Positions 16,719-27,982 are shown, counted from the stretch's first letter. The stretch is 64,000 nt of DNA from Mesorhizobium sp. WSM3860 (GCF_002294995.1 NZ_NSGF01000010.1:62001-126000); one strand, 5' to 3'. The notes: generated by a model not told the origin, from the sequence alone. Program-made: numbers and translations.

Positions 16719-18245
16719 CTATCCTTCGTAGTGATCGCGCACCAGCCTATCGAGCAGCCGCACGCCGAAGCCGGAACCCCAGGACTGGTTGATCTCGCTC
16801 GCCGGCGCGCCCATCGCGGTGCCAGCGATGTCGAGATGCGCCCAGGGCGTGTTCTTGACGAAACGCTGCAGGAACTGCGCGGCGATGATGGCGCCGCCAT
16901 AGCGGCCGCCGATGTTCTTCATGTCGGCATTCTTGGAATCGATCAGCTTGTCGTATTCGGCGCCAAGCGGCATGCGCCACAGCCGCTCCTGCGTCGCCTG
17001 GCCGGCGCCGAAAAGCCTGCCGGCCAGCTCGTCATTGTTGGAAAACAGGCCGGCATAATGCTGGCCAAGCGCGACCATGATGGCGCCGGTCAGCGTCGCC
17101 AGATTGACCATGAATTTCGGCTTGAAGCGATCGTTGGTGTACCAGAGCGCGTCGGCGAGCACCAAGCGGCCTTCGGCGTCGGTGTTCAAGACCTCGATCG
17201 TCTGGCCCGACATCGAGGTGACGATGTCGCCCGGGCGTTGCGCATGGCCGTCGACGGCATTCTCGACCAGGCCGATGACGCCGACGATATTGGCCTTGGC
17301 CTTGCGGGCGGCCAGCGCGCGGATAAGCCCGGTGACCGCGGCGGCACCGCCCATGTCGCCCTTCATGTCCTCCATGCCGGAGGCCGGCTTCATCGAATTG
17401 CCGCCGGTGTCGAAGGTTACGCCCTTGCCGATGAAGGCGATCGGCGCGTCCTTGGCCTTGCCGCCCTTCCATTGCATGACGGCCATGCGGGCGCCGCGCG
17501 GCGAGCCCTGCGCGACGCCAAGCAGCGAGCCCATGCCGAGCTTCTTCATCTCCTTCTCGGTGAGGATCTCAACCTCGACGCCGAGGCCTTCCAGTTCCTT
17601 CGCGCGAGCGGCGAACTCGACCGGACCGAGCGTATTGGCCGGCTCGTTGACGAGATCGCGCGCAAGCAGCACGCCGTCGATGACGGCCTCTTCCCCGGCG
17701 AAGGCCTTCTTGGCGGCGGAAGGGTCGGCGCAGTGGATGGTTATCTTGGCCGGCTTTGCGGATTCGGCCTTTTTGCTCTCCGCCCCCTTGGCGTCGGTTT
17801 GGCCTTCTTCCTTGTCCTTCCTGGTCTTGTATTTGTCGAAGCCGTAGCTGCGCAGGAGGATGCCGGCGGCAAGGTGCGCCGCCTGCCTGCCGTCCGGCTG
17901 GAGGTCCGGAAGATCGAGGATGACAGCGACTTCCACAGCCTTGCGCAGCGCGGCGGCAACCGCGCCGCCGAGCTTCAGCCAGGCGTAGTCGTCGAGGCCC
18001 GCGACCTTGCCGGCGCCGACCGCCACCAGCCGGTCGACAGAGGTCCCTTCCGGCGCCAGCACTTCTACCGAGCTCGCGAACTTGCCGGAGAAATCGGCGA
18101 CCGGAAACGCGCGCGCCAATGCGCCAGCCGGGTCACAAGCCTTCGCGGCCTCGCCAAGGCCGCCGCCGTCGGTCGCAAGCACGAAGACGCTGCCTTTCTT
18201 GGGCGCGGCGAATTTGGCGAAGGCAATCGAAGGTCTCGAAGTCAT
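16719..18245 (-). CDS. pepA: leucyl aminopeptidase (M17)
   Basis: A 508-aa cytosolic leucine aminopeptidase (two-metal M17 family) that releases N-terminal residues. The C-terminal catalytic half has the signature [14 protein letters not shown] and the metal/lysine region [30 protein letters not shown] in two adjacent motifs. The N-terminal macro-like domain carries a Lys/Glu/Gly-rich segment near residues 150-170 ([20 protein letters not shown]) that is longer than usual. holC follows directly. Confidence 0.95.
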   Translation of the reverse strand: MTSRPSIAFAKFAAPKKGSVFVLATDGGGLGEAAKACDPAGALARAFPVADFSGKFASSVEVLAPEGTSVDRLVAVGAGKVAGLDDYAWLKLGGAVAAALRKAVEVAVILDLPDLQPDGRQAAHLAAGILLRSYGFDKYKTRKDKEEGQTDAKGAESKKAESAKPAKITIHCADPSAAKKAFAGEEAVIDGVLLARDLVNEPANTLGPVEFAARAKELEGLGVEVEILTEKEMKKLGMGSLLGVAQGSPRGARMAVMQWKGGKAKDAPIAFIGKGVTFDTGGNSMKPASGMEDMKGDMGGAAAVTGLIRALAARKAKANIVGVIGLVENAVDGHAQRPGDIVTSMSGQTIEVLNTDAEGRLVLADALWYTNDRFKPKFMVNLATLTGAIMVALGQHYAGLFSNNDELAGRLFGAGQATQERLWRMPLGAEYDKLIDSKNADMKNIGGRYGGAIIAAQFLQRFVKNTPWAHLDIAGTAMGAPASEINQSWGSGFGVRLLDRLVRDHYEG

Positions 18246-18594
18246 CAGATCCTGCTTTCGGGGTGAGGCGCCGCGAACCGGCTTTCAAGTGTGCGCGACA
18301 TTTGGTCGTTTTCGGCCATTTGGCAAGACTTTGGCCGAAATCGCTGTCTATATCGGCGCCGAAACCAACCAAGGATTCGTCGCGGCCGAACGCAAGCTTC
18401 ATGCCGCAACCTATTGTTAACCATCAATGTTTCGCATTTCTTATTCATTGACGCGGAGACTCCGCCGCGCCGGGCGCGTGGCATGGAGAGGACAAACCAG
18501 ATGAGCCGCCTATGGACCCGGTTGTGCAGGCGTCGGCGGATGACTACCTTGTCGGCGGGCATGATGCCGTTCGGCACAATCGAGAAAAGCCTTC
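18246..18594. other. divergent pepA/lptF intergenic region with inverted repeat
   Basis: This 349-nt gap separates pepA (minus) and lptF (plus). A perfect 9-bp inverted repeat, TTTCGGCCA at 18310-18318 and TGGCCGAAA at 18332-18340, lies on the pepA side and could be an operator or part of an attenuator. Short open frames here have no family resemblance. I could not place a clear promoter. Confidence 0.45.
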
Positions 18595-19794
18595 ATGAAG
18601 GTCGTTGAACGCTACATCATGCGTCGCGCTACCGCGATGTTCCTGGCGGCGCTGGCGTGGACTCTGGCGATCGTGTGGACGACGCAGGTGCTCGCCAAGA
18701 TCGACCTCGTCACCGACAGCGGTCAGTCGGCGCTGACCTTCTTCGAAGTCGCGGCGCTGATCATCCCCTCGATCGTCCCGATCGTGGTGCCGTTCGCGCT
18801 GGTGGTCGCGGTGGCGCAGACGCTGAGCGCCATGAACACGGATTCGGAGCTGGCGGTGATCAACGCCGCCGGCGCCTCGCGTTGGGCGATCGCGCGGCCG
18901 ATCCTTCTGCTGGCGCTGGCGGCCAGCGTCTTTTCCTTTGCCGTCGATAACGGCGTCGATCCCTATGCCAGGCAGAAGAACCGGCAGCTGGTGGCGGCCT
19001 CGCGCGCCGACCTTCTGTCGCTGATCATCCAGGAAGGCACCTTCCGCAAAATCGACGACGGCCTGTTCTTGCAGATCGGCGAACGGCTCCCCGACAACAA
19101 GCTCGGCGGCATCTTCGTCGCCGATTCGCGCGAGGAAGGCGCCAACCTCACCTATTACGCAAAGACCGGCAGCATCGTCGAAAAAGGCGACGAGAAGGTG
19201 CTGATGATGAATGACGGCGTCATCAACCGCAAATCGGCGACCGGTGACCTTTCCGTCATCCGTTTCACCTCCTACGCCTTCGACCTATCGGCCTTCATGT
19301 CGGCGGCGAACGAGATCACGCTGCTGCCCAAGGACCGGACGACGCCATACCTGCTCGACCCGGATCCCAACGACAAGATGTACCAGCGCAATCCGGGCAG
19401 CTATACGGCCGAGGTCAACCAGCGCTTCTCCGAATGGTCCTATTCGCTGGTCTTCGCGCTGATCGCGCTTGCGGTCGCAGGCGATGCGCGCTCGCACCGC
19501 GAGGCGCGCATCCATCCGCTGATCACGGCAATCGCAATCGCCCTTTTCGTCCGCTGGCTTGGCTTCTTCGCCGCCGGCAAGGCCGACAAGGTCTGGTACT
19601 ACGCCTATATGGTCTACGCCGTTCCGATCGTGGCGTCGGGGGTCTCCGCCTGGTTCATCGTCTCGTCGCGGAGCATGGAACTGCCCGCCGCCTGGGCCGA
19701 CTGGATGACGAATCTCGCCGGCCGCGTCAGCGAGGGCTGGACGGCGCTCAAGCTGTGGCTCGCCCGGCGCGGCACCTCCGGCCAGGGAGCCTGA
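18595..19794 (+). CDS. lptF: LPS export permease LptF
   Basis: A 399-aa inner-membrane subunit of the LptB2FG ABC transporter that extracts LPS from the inner membrane. YjgP/YjgQ family: helices at residues ~12-35, 55-80 and 100-122, a periplasmic beta-jellyroll (~130-290), then three C-terminal helices. It starts MKVVERYIMRRATAMFLAAL. lptG starts 2 nt after its stop. Confidence 0.93.
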   Translation: MKVVERYIMRRATAMFLAALAWTLAIVWTTQVLAKIDLVTDSGQSALTFFEVAALIIPSIVPIVVPFALVVAVAQTLSAMNTDSELAVINAAGASRWAIARPILLLALAASVFSFAVDNGVDPYARQKNRQLVAASRADLLSLIIQEGTFRKIDDGLFLQIGERLPDNKLGGIFVADSREEGANLTYYAKTGSIVEKGDEKVLMMNDGVINRKSATGDLSVIRFTSYAFDLSAFMSAANEITLLPKDRTTPYLLDPDPNDKMYQRNPGSYTAEVNQRFSEWSYSLVFALIALAVAGDARSHREARIHPLITAIAIALFVRWLGFFAAGKADKVWYYAYMVYAVPIVASGVSAWFIVSSRSMELPAAWADWMTNLAGRVSEGWTALKLWLARRGTSGQGA

Positions 19795-19796
19795 CG

Positions 19797-20879
19797 ATGG
19801 GCTGGACGCTGGGCCGCTATTTCTTCTTCCGCTACGTGTCGATCACCATCTGGTTCTTCCTCGGCCTTTTGGCGTTGGTGTTCCTGATCGATTTCACCGA
19901 GCTTTCGGGCCGCACGACCGGACTGCCGGGCTTCACCTACGGCACCGCATTCGCCATTTCGGCGCTGAGGATGCCGATGATCATGCTGCAGACGGTGCCT
20001 TTCGTCGGGCTGTTCTCGGCGATGGCGACGCTCGTGTCGCTCAACCGCCGCTACGAGCTTGTCATCGCGCGCTCGGCCGGCGTTTCGGCCTGGCAGTTCC
20101 TGTTCCCGTGCTGCGTCGGCGCGCTGATGTTCGGCCTGCTGTCGGTCGGCGTGCTCAACCCGATCGCCGCGCACGGCTTTTCCTGGTCGGAGCAGATGGA
20201 AAACCAACTGCGTGCCGGCAAGTCGAACGCCGTCCCGGAGGATACGACGCCCTGGCTGAGGCAAAAGACCAGTTCCGGCGACACCATCATCGGCGCCCGC
20301 GCCATCCTCAACCAGGGGCTGGAGATGGCGGACGCGGTATTCTTCGTCCTCGACCAGCAGGGCAACATCGTCGAGCGCAAGGACGCCGCGCGCGCCTTCC
20401 TGCGCGACGGCTATTGGGAGTTGCAGGACGTCAAGCTGTTCAAGGACGGCAACATCCGTCCCCAGGCGTCCGACCGCGTGCCCACCAACCTCAAGCCGGA
20501 ATTCGTGCAGGAACGCCTGGCGCGCCCGGAAACCATCCCGTTCTACGAACTGCCGGCCAAGATCGATGTTGCCCGCTCCTTCGGCCTCAAGGCAAATGCC
20601 TTCGCCATGCAGTTTGATTCGCTGGTGGCGCTGCCGTTCCTCCTCGTCGCCATGACGCTGATTGCGGCAACAGTTTCAATGCGATTTGCGCGGATGGGGC
20701 AGTCGGCGACGATGATTCTGGGTGGCGTCCTCGCCGGCTTTCTGCTTTATGTCGTTTCGGTACTGGTCAAGGCATTCGGGGTCGCCGGATTCGTGCCTAC
20801 AATGGTGGCTGCATGGGTTCCGGTTGTCGTGGCTATGTTCTTCGGGGTGACTTTTCTGCTATACAAGGAAGACGGCTAG
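19797..20879 (+). CDS. lptG: LPS export permease LptG
   Basis: A 360-aa partner of LptF. MGWTLGRYFFFRYVSITIWF opens the first helix, FTELSGRTTGLPG follows, and the periplasmic domain (~135-270) is followed by three C-terminal helices ending in LLYKEDG. The ATG at 19797 begins 2 nt after the lptF stop, so the two are translated together. lptD begins just beyond its stop. Confidence 0.93.
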   Translation: MGWTLGRYFFFRYVSITIWFFLGLLALVFLIDFTELSGRTTGLPGFTYGTAFAISALRMPMIMLQTVPFVGLFSAMATLVSLNRRYELVIARSAGVSAWQFLFPCCVGALMFGLLSVGVLNPIAAHGFSWSEQMENQLRAGKSNAVPEDTTPWLRQKTSSGDTIIGARAILNQGLEMADAVFFVLDQQGNIVERKDAARAFLRDGYWELQDVKLFKDGNIRPQASDRVPTNLKPEFVQERLARPETIPFYELPAKIDVARSFGLKANAFAMQFDSLVALPFLLVAMTLIAATVSMRFARMGQSATMILGGVLAGFLLYVVSVLVKAFGVAGFVPTMVAAWVPVVVAMFFGVTFLLYKEDG

Positions 20880-20893
20880 TGAGGGAGGCTGGT

Positions 20894-23293
20894 TTGCGCA
20901 GCCATAGGCAGGCCGGCTTGGCACGCCTTTATGGGGCGACAGCCTTGGCATGTTTGTTCGCTTGCGTGGTACCGACGGTGCCGGCGCTGGCGCAGACTAT
21001 CACGGCGAAGCCTGTTCCCTCCGGCACACAGATGCTGCTGGCCGCCGATACGCTCGTCTATGACAACGACAAGCACACCGTGACCGCCGTCGGCGGCGTG
21101 CAGATCGACTACGGCGGCAACAAGCTCGTCGCCCAGCGCGTGGTGTACAACCGCGACACCAAGCGCCTCGTCGCCAGCGGCGCTGTGGAGCTTATCAACA
21201 GCGACGGCACCAAGATCAATTCCGAGCATATCGACATCACCGACGATTTCGCCGACGGCTTCGTCAACGCGCTGCGTGTCGAGACGGTCGAGAAGGCCTA
21301 TTTCGCCGCCGAAAGCGCCGAGCGCATGGGCGGCGTGCTGACCACATTCCACAACGGCATCTACACCGCTTGCGAGCCTTGCGAGGACAAGCCCGACTCG
21401 GCGCCGACATGGCGCGTCAAGGCGAGAAAAATCATCTGGAACGGCGAGAAGAAGACCGTTCGCTTCGAGAATGCGAATTTCGAGTTCTTCGGCTATCCGC
21501 TCGCCTATCTGCCGGCCTTCGAGATCGCCGACCCGACGGTCAAGCGCAAGAGCGGCTTCCTGATCCCCGGCATCGTCTACAACAACCACCTCGGCGTCGG
21601 CCTCAAAGTACCCTACTATTTCGCGCTCTCGCCGACCTATGACCTGACCGTCACCGGCAGCGGCTACACCAAGCAGGGCTTCCTCGGCGAGGCCGAATGG
21701 CGGCAGCGCTTCAACAATGGCGAATACAGCCTGAAGATCGCCGGCATCAATCAGCAGGACCCGGACGCCTTCATCGGCACGGGCAATCGCTTTACCGTCG
21801 ATTCGGGAGAACCAAACGATCCCAACAAGTTCCGCGGCATGATGGGCACCAAGGGCCAGTTCGCCATCAACGAGCGCTGGAACTTCGGCTGGGACGTGCT
21901 GCTGCAGACCGACAAGAATTTTTCGCGCACCTATAATATCGACGGCTACAATGACCTCGTCCACCAGTCGTCGATCTATCTGACTGGCCTGAGCGACCGT
22001 AATTACTTCGATGTCAGGGCAATGCGCTTCGAGGTGCAGGAAGATACGCTGTCCAGCGACCCGACCGCGCGCTCCGCCAAGCAGCCCTGGGTGCTGCCGT
22101 CGTTCGACTATGCCTATATCCCCGACATGTCGGTGGCGGGCGGGCAGTTGTCGCTCAACGTCAATGCGCGCGTCATCAGCCGCGACCGGCTGGACGCGGT
22201 GCTGGCCAATCCGCTCGACGACACTTCCATCAACAACGTGCGCGGCCTCGAGGGCCAATCCAGCCGGCTGACGGCGGAGGCCGAATGGAAGCGCACCTTC
22301 ACCACCGATGGCGGACTGCAGCTGACGCCGTTGCTCGCCTTCCGTGGCGACGCCGGCTATGTATCGACCACATCCGAATCGTTGGCGGCGGTCAACCAGA
22401 TGGCGACGAATCTCGGCGAGGACGTCGACATGCGCTCCTCGCTCGCCCGCTACATGGCCACGCTGGGCCTGGAGGCGCGCTGGCCGCTCCTGTTCTCGAT
22501 GCCGAACTCCAGTCATGTCCTGGAGCCGACGGCGCAGATCTTTGTACGCCCGAACGAGCAATATGTCGGTGGGCTGGCCATTCCGAACGAGGACGCGCAG
22601 AGCTTCGTCTTCGACGCCACGACCCTGTTCGAGCGCGACAAGTTCTCCGGCTACGATCGCATCGAAGGCGGCACGCGCGCCAATGTCGGCTTCCGCTATT
22701 CGGGCGCCTATGGAAACGGCTGGGGCACCAACGCCATCTTCGGCCAGTCCTACCAACTGGGCGGCGAGAACTCCTTCGACGCGCCGGACCTCGTCAATGT
22801 CGGTGCCTATTCGGGCCTGCAGACCGCGAAGTCGGACTATGTCGGCCTCATCGGCTTCAACAGCCCGAGCGGCTTCTCCGGCTCGCTCAGCGGCCGATTC
22901 GATGAGCAGACATTCGAGGTCAGGCGCGCGGAGATCAAGGCCGCCTATTCCGGCCTGCCGGTTTCGCTCAGCGCCAAATATGCCTTCATCCAGGCGCAGC
23001 CGCTCTACGGCTTCGCAACGGACCGCCACGAGGTCACGCTCGGAGCCTCGACGCATCTGGCCGAGAGCTGGCGGGTCTTCGGCACCGGCACCTACGATCT
23101 GGAGACAAGCGTCCTGGTCAAGGATGGCGTCGGCTTCGCCTATAACGATTCCTGCTTCACCTATGTGATGACGTTTTCGCAGACGCGCGATACGGTCACC
23201 AAGGAGGTGTCGCAGAATATCGGCTTCAACCTGTCGTTCCGCACGCTCGGCGATTTCGGCTCGTCGACCAGCGGCGTCGACACGATCCAGTAA
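20894..23293 (+). CDS. lptD: LPS-assembly outer-membrane protein LptD
   Basis: A 799-aa outer-membrane beta-barrel that, with LptE, inserts LPS into the outer leaflet. The signal sequence ends near PALAQT. An OstA/LptA-like N-domain follows (LLAADTLVYDNDKHTVTAVG, residues ~45-60, and AERMGGVLTTFHNGIYTACE). The C-terminal barrel has alternating aromatic strands. I choose TTG at 20894 because GGAGG sits 5 nt upstream. GTG at 20879, overlapping the lptG stop, is the alternative. Genes for both permease subunits precede it and the SurA-like chaperone follows. Confidence 0.92.
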   Translation: MRSHRQAGLARLYGATALACLFACVVPTVPALAQTITAKPVPSGTQMLLAADTLVYDNDKHTVTAVGGVQIDYGGNKLVAQRVVYNRDTKRLVASGAVELINSDGTKINSEHIDITDDFADGFVNALRVETVEKAYFAAESAERMGGVLTTFHNGIYTACEPCEDKPDSAPTWRVKARKIIWNGEKKTVRFENANFEFFGYPLAYLPAFEIADPTVKRKSGFLIPGIVYNNHLGVGLKVPYYFALSPTYDLTVTGSGYTKQGFLGEAEWRQRFNNGEYSLKIAGINQQDPDAFIGTGNRFTVDSGEPNDPNKFRGMMGTKGQFAINERWNFGWDVLLQTDKNFSRTYNIDGYNDLVHQSSIYLTGLSDRNYFDVRAMRFEVQEDTLSSDPTARSAKQPWVLPSFDYAYIPDMSVAGGQLSLNVNARVISRDRLDAVLANPLDDTSINNVRGLEGQSSRLTAEAEWKRTFTTDGGLQLTPLLAFRGDAGYVSTTSESLAAVNQMATNLGEDVDMRSSLARYMATLGLEARWPLLFSMPNSSHVLEPTAQIFVRPNEQYVGGLAIPNEDAQSFVFDATTLFERDKFSGYDRIEGGTRANVGFRYSGAYGNGWGTNAIFGQSYQLGGENSFDAPDLVNVGAYSGLQTAKSDYVGLIGFNSPSGFSGSLSGRFDEQTFEVRRAEIKAAYSGLPVSLSAKYAFIQAQPLYGFATDRHEVTLGASTHLAESWRVFGTGTYDLETSVLVKDGVGFAYNDSCFTYVMTFSQTRDTVTKEVSQNIGFNLSFRTLGDFGSSTSGVDTIQ

Positions 23294-23498
23294 GCGAGGC
23301 AACGCGGGTCACGGCGTGCGCTGTCGCTGGCGTGAAGCTTGATGTGGCGCGTGATCCTTCGAAAATGGGGCCGATTCTCGGGGTCATGTGCCGGCGACAT
23401 TGTTTCGCCGCATAGGACGGGCATGGGGTCGACCACATAGTGCCTGCGTTCGGAGGACGTGCGGCGCCGTCGTGGCGGATAGGAATTGGGAAGGTGAG

Positions 23499-24425
23499 AT
23501 GAGGAAATACCTGTTTTCGGCAGGATTCGCGCTGCTGGTGGCGGCGACCTCGGTTTCGATCGCGGCAATGACGCCGCCGGCATTCGCCAGCCAGATCAAA
23601 TATGTCGTCAACAACATACCGATCACCAGCGGCGACATCGCCCACCGCGCCGCATTCTTCAAGCTGCAGCGCAAGAAAGGCGACGCAGCCAAGGAAATGA
23701 TCGACCAGACGCTGCGGCTGGCCGAGGCCAAGCGGCTCGGCATCCGCATCACCGACCAGCAGGTCGACGCCGCCTATCAGCGTTTTGCCTCCAACAACAA
23801 GATGCCGCTGGCGAAGCTCGACGCCGTCATGGCGCAGTCGGGCGTCACCAAGGAGCATTTCAAGGAGTTCATCCGCGCGCAGATGGCCTGGAACCAGGCG
23901 CTTGGCGCGCGCTACCGCTCCGGTGAGGGTGGCTCGGTGACCGAGCAGGACGCGGTCCGCCGCATGCTCGACAAGGGCGGCTCCAAGCCGAGCGCCACGG
24001 AATACATGCTGCAGCAGGTCATCTTCGTGGTGCCCGCTTCCGAGCGCTCGGCCACGCTTGCCAAGCGCAAACGCGAGGCCGATGCCATGCGTGCCCGCTT
24101 CAATGGCTGCAACACCACGCGCGAATTCGCCAAGGGACTGATCGACGTCACGGTGCGCGATCTCGGCCGCGTGCTGGCGCCGCAATTGCCGTCGGACTGG
24201 GCCGAGCAGATCAAGGCGACCAAGGTCGGCGGCGCGACGCCGACGCGCGAGACCGAACGCGGCGTCGAGTTCATCGGGATCTGCTCCTCGCGCGAGGTTT
24301 CCGATGACAAGGCCGCCCAGATGGTGTTCCAGGCCGAAGGCGGCAGCAACGACAAGGACGCCGACGAGCTCAGCAAGAAATATGTCGAGGAACTGCGCAA
24401 GAAGGCTACCATCGTCGAGCGATAG
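23499..24425 (+). CDS. SurA-like periplasmic chaperone
   Basis: A 308-aa exported protein: signal MRKYLFSAGFALLVAATSVS to FAS-Q. A SurA_N-like helical domain begins QIKYVVNNIPITSGDIAHR, and a divergent parvulin-like segment (residues ~165-275: YMLQQVIFVVPASERS, RDLGRVLAPQLPSDWAEQI) follows. It is shorter than E. coli SurA, with at most one PPIase domain. The order lptD-surA-pdxA-rsmA matches the enterobacterial operon, which supports an outer-membrane-protein chaperone role. GGAAGG lies before the ATG. Confidence 0.83.
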   Translation: MRKYLFSAGFALLVAATSVSIAAMTPPAFASQIKYVVNNIPITSGDIAHRAAFFKLQRKKGDAAKEMIDQTLRLAEAKRLGIRITDQQVDAAYQRFASNNKMPLAKLDAVMAQSGVTKEHFKEFIRAQMAWNQALGARYRSGEGGSVTEQDAVRRMLDKGGSKPSATEYMLQQVIFVVPASERSATLAKRKREADAMRARFNGCNTTREFAKGLIDVTVRDLGRVLAPQLPSDWAEQIKATKVGGATPTRETERGVEFIGICSSREVSDDKAAQMVFQAEGGSNDKDADELSKKYVEELRKKATIVER

Positions 24426-24503
24426 GCCGTTTCAGCGCATGACAGAAGAAGGCTCGAGCCACCCGCCCTGCCCCGAAGCAGGCATGGCGCCCCGCGTGAA
24501 GTC

Positions 24504-25538
24504 ATGAGCGCAGGCAGGACCGATGCGCCGCTGGCGCTCAGCGTCGGCGATCCATCCGGCATCGGGCCCGAGATCGCCATCACCGCCTGGCAGGCGGGCG
24601 ACAGCGCCGGCGTGCCGCCCTTTTACCTCCTCGCCGATCCTGCCCTGATCGAGGCGCGGGCGCGCGAGATCGGGGCCAACGTGGCGATCATGGAGACCTT
24701 GCCAGGGCAAGCGGCGCATCACTTTCCCCGCGCGCTGCCCGTCGTTCCACTCTACGCCCGGCATCTGGACAGTCCCGGGAAGCCGAACTCGGCCAATGCA
24801 GCAGGCACCATCGAAGCGATCGACCGCGCCGTCGCCGACTGCCTCGCCGGCCGCGCCGCCGCGGTGGTCACCTGTCCGATCGCCAAGAAGCCGCTCTACG
24901 ACGCCGGCTTTCGCTTTCCCGGCCACACCGAATATCTCGCGCATCTGGCCTCGCGCCACACCGGCGCCGAGGTGACGCCGGTGATGCTGCTTGCCGGGCC
25001 CGAATTGCGCACGGTTCCGGTCACCATCCACATTGCGCTTGCCGAGGTGCCGAAGGTGCTGACGAGCGAGCTGATCGTGGCCACAGGCCGCATCACCGCG
25101 GCCGACCTCAAGAGCCGCTTCGGCATCGCGCGGCCCAGGCTCGCCATCGCCGGGCTCAATCCGCATGCCGGCGAAGGCGGCGCGATGGGCACGGAGGATC
25201 TGTCGATCGTCCTGCCCGCCGTCGAAGCGCTGCAGGCCGAGGGCATCGAGGCAGTCGGGCCGCTTCCGGCCGACACGATGTTCCATCCGCAGGCACGCGC
25301 CGGCTATGACGCGGCCCTTTGCATGTATCACGACCAGGCGCTGATCCCGGCCAAGACGCTTGCCTTCGACGAGGCCGTCAATGTGACGCTCGGCCTGCCC
25401 TTCATCCGCACCTCGCCGGACCACGGCACGGCGTACGACATCGCCGGCAAGGGCATTGCACGCGCCGACAGCCTGATCGCGGCGCTGAGGCTCGCACGCC
25501 GCCTCGCCGACAGCGGCCACCGGACTGCGGCGGCATGA
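24504..25538 (+). CDS. pdxA: 4-hydroxythreonine-4-phosphate dehydrogenase
   Basis: A 344-aa metal- and NAD-dependent dehydrogenase of pyridoxal-5'-phosphate biosynthesis. Family motifs: [15 protein letters not shown] near the N-terminus, [14 protein letters not shown] with [27 protein letters not shown], and a metal site in LPADTMFH plus [13 protein letters not shown]. It ends 7 nt before the rsmA start, so the two are probably one operon. Confidence 0.95.
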   Translation: MSAGRTDAPLALSVGDPSGIGPEIAITAWQAGDSAGVPPFYLLADPALIEARAREIGANVAIMETLPGQAAHHFPRALPVVPLYARHLDSPGKPNSANAAGTIEAIDRAVADCLAGRAAAVVTCPIAKKPLYDAGFRFPGHTEYLAHLASRHTGAEVTPVMLLAGPELRTVPVTIHIALAEVPKVLTSELIVATGRITAADLKSRFGIARPRLAIAGLNPHAGEGGAMGTEDLSIVLPAVEALQAEGIEAVGPLPADTMFHPQARAGYDAALCMYHDQALIPAKTLAFDEAVNVTLGLPFIRTSPDHGTAYDIAGKGIARADSLIAALRLARRLADSGHRTAAA

Positions 25539-25545
25539 GGCTCGA

Positions 25546-26394
25546 TTGAGCGGGGGGCGCACGACAATCGACGGATTGCCGCCGCTGCGCGAGGTGATCG
25601 AGCGCCACGGCTTGCAGGCGAAGAAGGCGCTCGGCCAGAACTTCCTGCTCGACCTCAACCTGACGAGCAAGATCGCGCGTGCGGCCGGCGACCTCAGCGA
25701 AACGACCGTGATCGAGGTCGGCCCCGGCCCCGGCGGGCTGACCCGGGCGCTGCTCTTCAACGGGGCCAAGCGCGTGATCGCCATCGAGCGCGACGAGCGC
25801 TGTCTGGAAGCGCTGGCGCAGGTGTCCGGCCATTATCCCGGCCGGCTCGAGGTCATTCCCGGCGATGCGCTGAAGACGGATTTCACCGCGCTTGCCGGCA
25901 CGGCGGGCAGCGGCCCGGTGAAGATCGCCGCCAACCTGCCCTACAACATCGGCACCGAGCTTCTGATCCGCTGGCTGACAACGGCCGAGTGGCCGCCCTT
26001 CTATCAATCGATGACGCTGATGTTCCAGCGCGAGGTGGCCGAGCGCATCACCGCAAGCCCGGGCAGCGACGCCTATGGCCGGCTCGGCGTGCTTGCCGGC
26101 TGGCGCACCGAGGCAAAGATCGCCTTCGACGTGCCGCCGCAGGCTTTCACCCCGCCGCCGAAGGTCACTTCCTCGGTGGTGCATCTGGTGCCGCGTGCAT
26201 CTCCCTTGCCCACCGACGGCAGGAGGCTGGGCCGCGTCACCGAAGCCGCCTTCGGCCAGCGCCGCAAGATGCTGCGGCAAAGCGTGAAGAGCCTCGGCGG
26301 CGAAGCCCTGCTCTCCCGCGCCGGCATCGACCCGACGCGCCGCGCCGAGACGCTGAGCGTCGAGGAATTCGTGCGGCTGACTAATGCGGTGTAG
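25546..26394 (+). CDS. rsmA: 16S rRNA dimethyladenosine methyltransferase
   Basis: A 282-aa KsgA/RsmA enzyme that dimethylates A1518 and A1519 of 16S rRNA. Visible motifs are [16 protein letters not shown] site [15 protein letters not shown], and the catalytic NLPYNI (N-L-P-Y). The start is a TTG at 25546 giving [18 protein letters not shown]. No ATG lies upstream in frame without crossing pdxA. It converges on gmk with 17 nt between stops. Confidence 0.95.
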   Translation: MSGGRTTIDGLPPLREVIERHGLQAKKALGQNFLLDLNLTSKIARAAGDLSETTVIEVGPGPGGLTRALLFNGAKRVIAIERDERCLEALAQVSGHYPGRLEVIPGDALKTDFTALAGTAGSGPVKIAANLPYNIGTELLIRWLTTAEWPPFYQSMTLMFQREVAERITASPGSDAYGRLGVLAGWRTEAKIAFDVPPQAFTPPPKVTSSVVHLVPRASPLPTDGRRLGRVTEAAFGQRRKMLRQSVKSLGGEALLSRAGIDPTRRAETLSVEEFVRLTNAV

Positions 26395-26411
26395 CGGAGG
26401 AGCGCCGCCCT

Positions 26412-27086
26412 TCACTCCGTCTTCTCGTCCAGCAACCCGGAAATGAAATCGAACAGGCCCGGCCGCCTGTCCCGGCGAAGCCGCTCCGCCGTCACGATGG
26501 CGCGCACCTCGGCGAAGGCGCGGTCGAGATCGTCGTTGACGATGACGAAGTCATACTCCTTCCAGTGCTCGATCTCGACGCGGGCATTCTTCAGCCTGGT
26601 CTCGATGACCTGCTCCTGGTCCTCGGCACGGCGCTTCAGGCGCGCCTTCAATTCCTTCATCGAGGGCGGCAGGATGAAGATCGAGACGATGTCGGCGCGC
26701 ATCTTCTCCTTGAGCTGCTGGGCGCCCTGCCAATCGATGTCGAACAGCATGTCGCGACCTTCGGCAAGCGCCGCCTCGGCCGGCTCGCGCGGCGTCGCAT
26801 AGAAATTGCCGTGCACCTCCGCCCATTCCAGCAGCGCGTCGGAATCGCGCAGCCGTTCGAACTCGCGCATGGTGCAGAAATGATAGTGGACGCCCTCGAT
26901 CTCCGAGCCGCGACGAGGTCTGGTGGTGACGGAGACCGACAGCTCCAGGCTCGAATCGCTTTCCAGAAGATTGCGCGCGATCGTCGACTTGCCGGCGCCC
27001 GACGGCGACGACAGCACCAGCATCAGCCCGCGGCGGCGGATGCGGGACCCCAGATCCCTGGCGGCCGTCGGCTCCTTGGCAACCAT
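26412..27086 (-). CDS. gmk: guanylate kinase
   Basis: A 224-aa GMP kinase. P-loop [13 protein letters not shown]-binding [17 protein letters not shown], and the [14 protein letters not shown] segment are present. I choose the ATG at 27086, with GGAG about 9 nt upstream inside the end of yicC. A GTG at 27095 overlapping the yicC stop is the alternative. It is the last gene of the fab-mltG-yicC run. Confidence 0.94.
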   Translation of the reverse strand: MVAKEPTAARDLGSRIRRRGLMLVLSSPSGAGKSTIARNLLESDSSLELSVSVTTRPRRGSEIEGVHYHFCTMREFERLRDSDALLEWAEVHGNFYATPREPAEAALAEGRDMLFDIDWQGAQQLKEKMRADIVSIFILPPSMKELKARLKRRAEDQEQVIETRLKNARVEIEHWKEYDFVIVNDDLDRAFAEVRAIVTAERLRRDRRPGLFDFISGLLDEKTE

Positions 27087-27091
27087 CCCCG

Positions 27092-27982
27092 TCACTCCAG
27101 ATTCTGAACCTGCTCGCGAAACTGGTCGACCACCGCCTTGAGCTCCAGCCCGATCGCGGTGACCGCGGCGGCATTCGACTTGGAACACAAGGTATTCGAT
27201 TCGCGATTGAATTCCTGCGCCAGAAAATCGAGCTTACGGCCGACGGCGCCGCCGCTGGAAAGCAGCGCCCGGCCTGATGCGACATGCGTCTTCAGCCGGT
27301 CGATCTCCTCGCGGATATCGGCCTTGGTGGCGAGGAAGGCCGCTTCCTGATGCAGACGGACCGCGTCGAGATTGGCCGAGGCATCCATCAGCAGGCTGAC
27401 CTGTTCGGCGATACGCTCGCGGATCGCCGCGGGCTCGCGCGATGGGTCGGCCTCGGCCTTCAGCGTCAGCGCTTCAATGGCGTCGATATGGCCGGACAAC
27501 AGCTTGCGCAGGGCGGCACCTTCGCTCTGCCTTGCCTGCTCCAACCCGGCCAGGGCCATGTCCAGCGCCGACAGGATCGTCGCGTCGAGGGCGGCCCGCT
27601 CCTCCTCGGTCTCGACCGTCTCCAGGATGTCGAGCACGCCGCGCAGCGACAGCAGACCGTCAGCCGTCGCCGGCGCGGTGCCGAACTGCTCCTGGAGGCG
27701 CTTGGCCAGTCCCGCCAGGTCCTTCAGGAACGCCTCGTTGACGACCGGCTGCGCCTGCTGGGCGACGGCGCGGGCGACAGTCAGCGTCGCCTGGAAATTG
27801 CCGCGCGCGAAGCGTTTCTGCACGGTCTGCCTCACAGCGGGTTCGAGCCGGTCGAAACCCGGCGGCAGCCTCAGCCTGACCTCGACGCTCTTGCCGTTGA
27901 CCGATTTGACTTCCCAGGCGATCGACGTGCCGTCGAGCTCAGCGGCGGCTCGCGCGAAACCGGTCATGCTCTGCACGTTCAT
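27092..27982 (-). CDS. yicC: YicC/YloC family endoribonuclease
   Basis: A 296-aa protein of the YicC family, now known as an endoribonuclease in E. coli. N-terminal MTGFARA and [19 protein letters not shown], and the C-terminal DUF1732 motif [21 protein letters not shown] in part, are diagnostic. The start at 27982 gives [12 protein letters not shown]. The gmk start lies at its end, a common neighbour in proteobacteria. Confidence 0.92.
   Translation of the reverse strand: MNVQSMTGFARAAAELDGTSIAWEVKSVNGKSVEVRLRLPPGFDRLEPAVRQTVQKRFARGNFQATLTVARAVAQQAQPVVNEAFLKDLAGLAKRLQEQFGTAPATADGLLSLRGVLDILETVETEEERAALDATILSALDMALAGLEQARQSEGAALRKLLSGHIDAIEALTLKAEADPSREPAAIRERIAEQVSLLMDASANLDAVRLHQEAAFLATKADIREEIDRLKTHVASGRALLSSGGAVGRKLDFLAQEFNRESNTLCSKSNAAAVTAIGLELKAVVDQFREQVQNLE

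Noticed and set aside
20876-23302. An 808-codon open frame antisense to lptD, and similar long antisense frames opposite the ABC transporter (58737-60749), the Aas-like gene (54263-56188), purF/SDR (45223-46803) and the GT at 7567 (7552-9357)
   Set aside because: They are rich in Arg/Ala/Gly/His, have no family motifs, and mirror high-GC codon use of well-recognised genes on the other strand.
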